Under the pieces are notes generated by a model. The model did no database searches. It was not told the DNA's origin and was given only the letters and a program-made list of their open reading frames with translations. From Actinotalea caeni (GTDB taxonomy: Bacteria > Actinomycetota > Actinomycetes > Actinomycetales > Beutenbergiaceae): a stretch of 64,000 bases of DNA. The stretch covers positions 1 to 64,000 of the forward strand of contig NZ_WNXX01000006.1 in assembly GCF_009733795.1 (NCBI RefSeq). The letters are read 5' to 3'. Each line of letters opens with the position of its first letter. Position 1 is the stretch's first letter. Of the stretch, positions 57,692-64,000 are shown piece by piece. Both the position numbers and the translations under genes were made by a program.

Positions 57692-58471
57692 GTGACGTCG
57701 CTGATGTTCTGGAACCTCTGGACCGTCTCGCACGAGCTCCGGGCCGGGGACGAGACCCGTTGGCGGCAGCAGGTCGCCGTCGTGCGGCGGCACGCGCCCG
57801 ACGTCCTGTGCGTCACCGAGGGGTGGGGCTGGGACCTCGACGACCGCGCGCTCTTCGAGCGCGCGAAGGCCGACCTGGGCTACCCGCACGGCGTCCTCCA
57901 CGAGGCCAAGACGGGCTGCCACATGGCGGTCCTCTGGCGCGCCGGGATCACGCTGCTCGCCGAGCACCACCAGCCGCACGCCGAGTCCTGGTGGCACGGC
58001 TACTACCGGGTGGTCCTCGAGGTGCCGGACCAGCCGCGACCGCTCGCCGTGGTCGGCACCCACCTCAACCCGTTCGACCCGACGCTGCGCCGCATCGAGT
58101 CGTCGTGGCTGCGGGTCGCGCTGCCCGCGTCCGACCACGGGGTGCTGGTCATGGACGCCAACACCGTCGCACCGGGCGACCCCGAGCCCGAGCCGGGGCC
58201 CTCGACGCACCAGCTCGGCAGCGAGACCGCCGACCGCACCCCGCTGGCCGCGCTGGCGGCCGCGGGGCTGGTCGACGTCGGCGCCGCGCTCGGCGACCGC
58301 AGCCCGACCACCGGTCACCTCGTCAGCGACGAGCGCGGCGTCGTCGACCGCGCGATGCGGCTCGACCAGGCGTGGGTGACACCGTCGGTGCAGGTGCGCG
58401 GGTACGCCGTCGTGCGCGACCCGGAGACCGAGACCGCCTCCGACCACCGGCCGATCCTGCTGGAGCTCTAG
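57692..58471 (+). CDS. Endonuclease/exonuclease/phosphatase (EEP) family protein
   Basis: 259 residues. EEP landmarks: LMFWNLWTVSHE (Asn, strand 1), PDVLCVTEGWGWD (catalytic Glu), VVGTHLNPFDP, VLVMDANTVAPGD (Asp-x-Asn) and ASDHRPILLEL (Asp-His) are all present, so the metal-dependent phosphoesterase is probably active. Substrate (nucleic acid, lipid or inositol phosphate) is not clear. GTG at 57692 includes strand one fully; an ATG at 57704 would cut it. Its stop shares CTAG with the convergent rlmC stop. Confidence 0.86.
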   Translation: MTSLMFWNLWTVSHELRAGDETRWRQQVAVVRRHAPDVLCVTEGWGWDLDDRALFERAKADLGYPHGVLHEAKTGCHMAVLWRAGITLLAEHHQPHAESWWHGYYRVVLEVPDQPRPLAVVGTHLNPFDPTLRRIESSWLRVALPASDHGVLVMDANTVAPGDPEPEPGPSTHQLGSETADRTPLAALAAAGLVDVGAALGDRSPTTGHLVSDERGVVDRAMRLDQAWVTPSVQVRGYAVVRDPETETASDHRPILLEL

Positions 58472-59574
58472 ACGCCGGACCGTTCCAGCAGCACCAGCAC
58501 CTCGGCGTGGTGGTTCTGCGGGAACATGTCGAACAGCTGCGCGCGCACGGGCCGCAGGCTCGGCATCGCCGCGAGGTCGCGCGCGAGCGTGCTCGGGTTG
58601 CAGCTGGAGTACAGCACCAGCCGGGCCGCCGAGGCCTCCAACCGCGGTGCGAGCGCGCCGATGCCCCGCCGCGGCGGGTTGACGACGACGAGGTCGGCGC
58701 CGAGGTCGCCGGCCGCCGTCGCGTCGCCCACCTCGAACCGCGCGGTGCTGCCGCGCCGCCGCGCGGCGAGCCGCGCGCCGTCGACCGCCTCGGCGCTGGT
58801 CTCGACGCCGACGACCTCGCGCCCCGGGCGGGCGAGGTGCAGCGCGAACCCGCCGACGCCGCAGTAGAGGTCGGTCACCGAGCCCGGTGCGGCGTCGTCC
58901 ACCCACGCGGCGGCGGTGCGGTACAGCCCGGCGGCGACGGCGCTGTTGGTCTGGAAGAAGCCGCCCGGCCGCAGCAGCAGGTCGACGTCGTTCATCCGCA
59001 TCGTGAGCAGCTGGTTCTCGGTGAGCGGGACCTCCTCGCGGCCCTCGGTCAGCGCCGCGTGCTGGGGCAGCAGGTTCGCCGAGACCACGACGGCGTGCGG
59101 CAGCCGCTCCCGCAGCCACGGCAGGTGCTTGCGCAGCCGCGGCAGCGCCTCGGTCGAGCGCAGCACGAACCGCACCATCAGCTCCCCGGCGGGCGAGGCC
59201 GTCACCAGCACGTGCTTGAGCTCGCCGCGGCGCTCGGGCACCGAGTACGGCGTCAGCCGTGCGCGCGTGACCAGCTCGCGCAGCACCGGCAGCGCCGCCG
59301 CCACCGGGGCCTCGTGCAGCGGGCAGCCGACGAGGTCGACGCCCAGCCCCGCGCCGTCGAGGATCCCCAGCGAGGGGGCCTCGACCGTGCCCGCGACGAC
59401 CATCTTCGCCTTGTTGCGGAACCCCGCCTCCGCGCTGCGGAACGGCTCCTCCCACGCGGTCGGCCCGACGGCGTCCCGCGCCACCGCCTGCTTGCTCACC
59501 AGCTGCTGGGGGTAGCCGATCTCCAGCAGCGTGCACGAGCGGCACCTGCCGGCCGCGTAGTAGGAGCAGTCCAT
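58468..59574 (-). CDS. rlmC: 23S rRNA (uracil-C5)-methyltransferase RlmC
   Basis: 368 residues, methylating one uracil of 23S rRNA (U747 in E. coli). N-terminal 4Fe-4S cysteines: MDCSYYAAGRCRSCTLLE with a fourth in VGCPLHEA. SAM fold: FQTNSAVAAGLY, TDLYCGVGGFALHLA, VVVNPPRRGIG and the catalytic Cys in YSSCNPSTLARDLA. The absence of a TRAM domain and the length match RlmC rather than RlmD. ATG at 59574 gives the canonical MDC start. Confidence 0.93.
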   Translation of the reverse strand: MDCSYYAAGRCRSCTLLEIGYPQQLVSKQAVARDAVGPTAWEEPFRSAEAGFRNKAKMVVAGTVEAPSLGILDGAGLGVDLVGCPLHEAPVAAALPVLRELVTRARLTPYSVPERRGELKHVLVTASPAGELMVRFVLRSTEALPRLRKHLPWLRERLPHAVVVSANLLPQHAALTEGREEVPLTENQLLTMRMNDVDLLLRPGGFFQTNSAVAAGLYRTAAAWVDDAAPGSVTDLYCGVGGFALHLARPGREVVGVETSAEAVDGARLAARRRGSTARFEVGDATAAGDLGADLVVVNPPRRGIGALAPRLEASAARLVLYSSCNPSTLARDLAAMPSLRPVRAQLFDMFPQNHHAEVLVLLERSGV

Positions 59575-59630
59575 CGGCCCCCAGCCTCGCACGCCCGGGG
59601 GCCGACGGACGGCACCGCCGGCGCCCGGGC

Positions 59631-60827
<1,197 letters not shown>

Positions 60828-60861
60828 GGGGCCTCCTCGGGCGTGGGCGGTGGTGCGGCGG

Positions 60862-61923
60862 CTACAGGCGGGTCCAGTCGAGCACGACCTTGCCGCTGCT
60901 GGCGCTGCCGGTGAGCTCGAAGGCGCGCCGCCAGTCCCGGGCCGGCAGCACGTCGGTGATGACGCCGGTGATCGCCTCCCGCAGCCGGGGGCTGCTGGAG
61001 ATCATCGCGGTCATGGCGTTCCAGGTCTCGAACATCTCGCGGCCGTAGATGCCCTGCAGCGTGAGCATGTGCGTGACGACGACGGCCCAGTCGATGTCGA
61101 TCGGGGCGCTCGGCAGCCCCAGCAGCGCGATCCGGCCGCCGTGGTTCATGTTGCGGATCACCTCGGGCAGCGCGCTCGGGTGACCCGACATCTCCAGCGC
61201 GACGTCGAAGCCCTCCTTGAGCCCGAGCTCGCGCTGGGCGTCGGCGATCGTCTGGGCGCTGACGTCGAGCGCGAGGTCGACGGCGCCCATCCTCTCGGCC
61301 AGGTCGAGCCGAGGGCGCGACACGTCGGTGATCGCGACGTAGCGCGCGCCCGCGTGGCGAACCACCGCCGCGGCCATGAGGCCGATCGGGCCCGCGCCGG
61401 TGATGAGCACGTCCTCGCCGATCACCGGGAACTTCAGCGCGGTGTGCACCGCGTTGCCGAACGGGTCGAAGATCGCGCCGAGCTCGGGGGAGACCAAGGA
61501 GGTGTCGCCGTCGTGCCCGTGCACCCACACGTTCTCCTGCGGGATGACCACCCGCTCGGCGAACGCGCCGTCGCGGTTGACGCCGACCCCGCTGGTGTGG
61601 ATGCACATGTGACGCCGCCCGGCGCGGCAGTTGCGGCAGATGCCGCACACGACGTGACCCTCGCCGGAGACCCGGTCGCCGACGCGGACGTCGCGCACGT
61701 CGCTCCCGACGGCGACGACCTCGCCGTAGAACTCGTGGCCGGGCACGACCGGCGGGCTCAGCGTCGCCGCCGCCCACGCGTCCCAGCGCTCGATGTGCAG
61801 GTCTGTGCCGCAGATGCCGGTCGTGAGGACCTGCACGGTGACGTCGGTCGGCCCCGCGGCGGGCTCGGGGACCTCGGTGAGCTCGAGGCCCGGGTGCGGC
61901 CCGGTCTTGAGGAGCGCCTTCAC
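60862..61923 (-). CDS. tdh: L-threonine 3-dehydrogenase
   Basis: 353-residue medium-chain dehydrogenase oxidising L-threonine to 2-amino-3-oxobutyrate with NAD. Catalytic zinc Cys in [15 protein letters not shown] and GHEFYGEVV; structural zinc Cys at [15 protein letters not shown]; cofactor loop [14 protein letters not shown]. Start GTG at 61923 has TAGCGT 7 nt upstream (leaderless) and fits the normal N-terminus ([15 protein letters not shown]); an earlier GTG at 61962 would add 13 polar residues. First gene of tdh-kbl. Confidence 0.95.
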   Translation of the reverse strand: MKALLKTGPHPGLELTEVPEPAAGPTDVTVQVLTTGICGTDLHIERWDAWAAATLSPPVVPGHEFYGEVVAVGSDVRDVRVGDRVSGEGHVVCGICRNCRAGRRHMCIHTSGVGVNRDGAFAERVVIPQENVWVHGHDGDTSLVSPELGAIFDPFGNAVHTALKFPVIGEDVLITGAGPIGLMAAAVVRHAGARYVAITDVSRPRLDLAERMGAVDLALDVSAQTIADAQRELGLKEGFDVALEMSGHPSALPEVIRNMNHGGRIALLGLPSAPIDIDWAVVVTHMLTLQGIYGREMFETWNAMTAMISSSPRLREAITGVITDVLPARDWRRAFELTGSASSGKVVLDWTRL

Positions 61924-61930
61924 GGGGTCG

Positions 61931-61936
61931 ACGCTA
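61931..61936 (-). promoter_or_regulatory. -10 box of a leaderless promoter (tdh-kbl)
   Basis: TAGCGT on the minus strand, 7 nt before the GTG at 61923. Confidence 0.55.
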
Positions 61937-62013
61937 CCCGGTCCGTCCGAGTGGTGAGACACGCGGGCGGCGCCGGTCCACGCGCGACGCGGGTCTCGCC
62001 GTCGACCGGGTGC

Positions 62014-62949
62014 TCAGAAGCCGAGGTCGCGTGCGACGCGCCGGATCTCCTCGGCGCTCGCGCGCAGGCCCGCGACCTCCGCCTCGGTCATCGGCACGTC
62101 GAGGCGGCGCTCGATGCCGCTGCGGCCGACCACCGACGGTACCGACAGGCAGACGTCGTCGATGCCGTGGTAGCCCTCGAGCATCGAGGAGACCGGCAGC
62201 ACGCTGTGCTCGTCGCGCAGCACCGCCTCGATGATCCGGCTCCCGGAGACGCCGATCGCGTAGTTGGTGGCGCCCTTGCCGCTGATGATCTCGTAGGCGG
62301 CGTGCACGACGTCGTGCGCCATCCGGTCGCGCTCCTCGGCCGGCACGAGGTCGGTCACCGGGACGGCGCCGACGGTCGCGGTGCTCCAGAGCGGGATCTC
62401 GCTGTCGCCGTGCTCGCCGACGATGTAGGCGTGCACGTTCTGCACCGCCACACCGCAGCGGGAGGCGAGCAGGCCGCGCAGCCGCGCGGTGTCGAGCACG
62501 GTCCCGGAGCCGAACAGCCGCTCCGGCGCCGCGCCGGTGAGCTTCTGGGCGACGTAGGTGATGACGTCGACCGGGTTCGTCACCATGACGATGATCGCCT
62601 CGGGCGCGACCTCGACCAGCTGCGGCATCAGGGTCCGCATGAGGTTCGTCGTCGAGGCGGCGAGGTCCAGCCGGGTCTGGCCGGGCTGCTGCTTGGCCCC
62701 GGCGGTCACGGCGATGATGTCGGCGTCCGCGCAGGCCTGGATGTCGTCGGAGCCCTCGACGTGCGCGGCCGGCACGAACTGCAGCCCCTGCCGCAGGTCG
62801 AGCGCCTCGGCACGCACCTTCGCCGCGTCGATGTCGTAGAGCACCACCGAGCGCGCGAGGCCCTGCATGAGGCTCGCGTAGGCGAGCGTGGACCCGACCG
62901 ACCCGGCGCCGACGACGGCCAGCTTCGTTCCCGTGCTGCTCTCGATCAC
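62014..62949 (-). CDS. ldh: L-lactate dehydrogenase
   Basis: 311 residues, reducing pyruvate to L-lactate with NADH. Rossmann loop LAVVGAGSVGSTLAYASLM, YDIDAAKVRAEALDLRQGLQ (Asp for NAD), substrate-specificity loop KQQPGQTRLDLA with Gln-x2-Arg typical of lactate rather than malate dehydrogenase, TNPVDVITYVAQKLTG, catalytic His in VGEHGDSEIPLW. Allosteric NAD-LDH length. GTG start, CAGCAT 6 nt before it. Suggests mixed-acid or facultative metabolism. Confidence 0.94.
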   Translation of the reverse strand: MIESSTGTKLAVVGAGSVGSTLAYASLMQGLARSVVLYDIDAAKVRAEALDLRQGLQFVPAAHVEGSDDIQACADADIIAVTAGAKQQPGQTRLDLAASTTNLMRTLMPQLVEVAPEAIIVMVTNPVDVITYVAQKLTGAAPERLFGSGTVLDTARLRGLLASRCGVAVQNVHAYIVGEHGDSEIPLWSTATVGAVPVTDLVPAEERDRMAHDVVHAAYEIISGKGATNYAIGVSGSRIIEAVLRDEHSVLPVSSMLEGYHGIDDVCLSVPSVVGRSGIERRLDVPMTEAEVAGLRASAEEIRRVARDLGF

Positions 62950-62955
62950 CGGTCC

Positions 62956-62961
62956 ATGCTG
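62956..62961 (-). promoter_or_regulatory. -10 box of a leaderless promoter (ldh)
   Basis: CAGCAT on the minus strand, 6 nt before the GTG at 62949. Confidence 0.4.
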
Positions 62962-63019
62962 TCAGCCGCGCGCCGTCCGTGTCGCGTGCTCGGCGCGACG
63001 ACCTGCGGTCGTCGTGCCG

Positions 63020-63409
63020 TCAGGGCCAGGTGGTCGCGTGACGGTCGAAGTCCTCGCCGGTCTGCACCGGCACCACGCAGAACACGTGACCGCCCGGGTC
63101 CTGGAGGATCGCGTAGGACTCGTGGCGTTCCACGACCTCCGCGCCCAGGCCGACGACGCGCGCGATCTCGGCGTCGACGTCGTCGGTCTCGATGTCCAGG
63201 TGCACGCGCGGTGCGGTGCCGGACCCGGTGCGCTGCAGCGCGAGCTGGACACCGCCCTCGAAGGGGCGCAGCTCCTCGTAGGGGTGCTCCGCCGTCGCGC
63301 GCTTCTCCTGCCGTGGGGTGCCCTGCGCCGCGGCCCAGAAGTCCGCGGCTGCGTCGAACCGCTCGGCCGGGTGGTCGATGAGGACGACGCCGATCCTGCT
63401 CCGATGCAT
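63020..63409 (-). CDS. VOC family protein
   Basis: 129 residues, one Glyoxalase_6-like fold built from two beta-alpha-beta units: RIGVVLIDHPAERFDAAADF, VHLDIETDDVDAEIARVVGL and YAILQDPGGHVFCVVPVQTG. Possible ligands are Glu and His but no complete metal set is clear. Leaderless: TAGCGT at 63417-63422, 7 nt before the ATG. Divergent from another VOC gene; the two starts are 77 nt apart. Confidence 0.82.
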   Translation of the reverse strand: MHRSRIGVVLIDHPAERFDAAADFWAAAQGTPRQEKRATAEHPYEELRPFEGGVQLALQRTGSGTAPRVHLDIETDDVDAEIARVVGLGAEVVERHESYAILQDPGGHVFCVVPVQTGEDFDRHATTWP

Positions 63410-63416
63410 GCCCGCC

Positions 63417-63422
63417 ACGCTA
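63417..63422 (-). promoter_or_regulatory. -10 box of a leaderless promoter
   Basis: TAGCGT on the minus strand, 7 nt before the ATG at 63409. Confidence 0.5.
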
Positions 63423-63474
63423 GGCGGGCGGGCGGCCGTCGGCAATCCCGTTGCGTCGCGGGTGCGGGTCCGCG

Positions 63475-63480
63475 AAGACT
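63475..63480 (+). promoter_or_regulatory. -10 box of a leaderless promoter
   Basis: AAGACT ends 6 nt before the ATG at 63487. Confidence 0.4.
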
Positions 63481-63486
63481 GCCGTG

Positions 63487-63888
63487 ATGACCTCGCGCAT
63501 CTCGCACACGAGCATCGACTGCCGCAACGCCTACGAGCTGTCGGAGTGGTGGCGGCAGCTGCTGGACTACGTCGACGTGGCGGACGACCCGAACGAGCCG
63601 GGCCACGAGGAGTGCATGATCCTCGCTCGCGACGGCAGCCACCACGTGCTGTTCATCGAGGTGCCCGAGGCCAAGACGGTCAAGAACCGCCTGCACTTCG
63701 ACCTGCGCCCCACGGACCGCACCCAGCAGGAGGAGGTCGACCGGCTGGTCGGCGTCGGCGCCACCGTGCTCGCCGACTGCCGCGGCCAGTACGGCCCGGG
63801 CACCGGCTGGGTGACGATGGCCGACCCGGAGGGCAACGAGTTCTGCGTGCTCCGGGGCGACGGCGAGCTCGCGGCGACACCGGGCTGA
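63487..63888 (+). CDS. VOC family protein
   Basis: 133 residues, one Glyoxalase_6-like fold: ISHTSIDCRNAYELSEWWRQ, NRLHFDLRPTDRTQQEEVDR and WVTMADPEGNEFCVLRG. Closest in style to the two-module VOC protein at 22263. Function unknown; such proteins often confer resistance to, or modify, small molecules. Divergent from the VOC gene at 63409, and followed 52 nt later by the amidase start. Confidence 0.82.
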   Translation: MTSRISHTSIDCRNAYELSEWWRQLLDYVDVADDPNEPGHEECMILARDGSHHVLFIEVPEAKTVKNRLHFDLRPTDRTQQEEVDRLVGVGATVLADCRGQYGPGTGWVTMADPEGNEFCVLRGDGELAATPG

Positions 63889-63927
63889 CCGCCGCCGCCG
63901 GGACGGCGGCCGCGCCGGCTCGCCGCC

Positions 63928-63933
63928 TAGGGT
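63928..63933 (+). promoter_or_regulatory. -10 box of a leaderless promoter
   Basis: TAGGGT, 7 nt before the GTG at 63941. Confidence 0.5.
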
Positions 63934-63940
63934 GGTCGGC

Positions 63941-64000
63941 GTGACCGAGATCCACGAGCTCAGCGCACGCGCCCTCGCCGGCGCGATCCGGTCCGGCGAG
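63941..64000 (+). CDS. Amidase, 5' end only (cut by the window edge)
   Basis: Only 20 codons are present, reading VTEIHELSARALAGAIRSGE. This resembles the opening of amidase-signature enzymes (GatA/amidase family), whose first helix typically reads like LSA-x-x-L-x-x-x-IRSGE. The catalytic Lys-Ser-Ser region lies beyond the window, so the call rests on the N-terminus alone. Confidence 0.5.
   Translation, partial: MTEIHELSARALAGAIRSGE

Overview
The window is very GC-rich (well above 70% by eye), densely packed double-stranded DNA from an actinomycete. Four things point there: a dnaK-grpE-dnaJ-hspR operon preceded by two HspR-type (HAIR) operators; many genes whose -10 box lies only 6-8 nt before a GTG or ATG start, which implies leaderless mRNA; the lipA/lipB, tldD/tldE and kbl/tdh pairs in actinobacterial style; and regulators of the CGNR, LacI, TetR, MarR and NarL types. 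Micrococcales (Cellulomonadaceae-like) is a reasonable guess, but the sequence alone does not settle it. I see no tRNA or rRNA genes, prophage, transposase or CRISPR array, so this is ordinary chromosomal backbone with modest accessory content.

Layout. 1-2742: permease and ATPase of an iron/thiamine-type ABC importer, probably cut at the left edge. 2936-10912: a membrane-anchored hypothetical protein, a ring-cleavage-type VOC enzyme with a pirin, a GNAT protein, a membrane protein/lipoprotein pair, a PH-domain membrane protein, and UDP-glucose pyrophosphorylase. 11358-16074: YaaA, a GH43-like glycosidase, a PPOX-fold protein with its TetR regulator, a NUDIX hydrolase and an LLM-class flavin oxidoreductase. 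16374-20954: a membrane protein carrying an isolated EF-Tu domain-2 module, and a MarR gene followed by an AcrB-type RND pump. 20991-24109: SDR, small membrane protein, VOC, acylphosphatase and PASTA protein. 24130-28683: a five-gene, overlap-coupled ABC-2 exporter/two-component operon. 28911-31979: a sodium:solute symporter with a 43-residue partner, then a CGNR regulator divergent from a zinc-ribbon protein. 32081-36023: the heat-shock operon. 36198-41120: a membrane protein behind a leader ORF, a small Cys protein, an esterase, and lipA and lipB around an antiparallel P-loop kinase. 41174-52239: prolyl oligopeptidase, then a seven-gene sugar uptake/catabolism operon (YesL-like protein, two permeases, binding protein, isomerase, hydroxyacid dehydrogenase, DUF2264 protein) behind a LacI regulator with matching operators. 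52394-64000: dodecin, CPBP protease, NAD(P)-binding protein, TldD/TldE, EEP phosphatase, RlmC, Kbl/Tdh, lactate dehydrogenase, two VOC proteins and the first 20 codons of a probable amidase.

The most unusual signal is non-coding. Four intergenic loci (2744-2876, 10967-11291, 37570-37682, 43254-43407) each contain a short module, 27-29 nt long in three of them, repeated directly and/or in inverted orientation. Every locus lies at the 3' end of a gene, three of them within 14 nt of a stop codon. Two loci share one module; the other two use different modules built in a similar way. They look like a family of 3'-end repeat elements that I cannot match to a named class.
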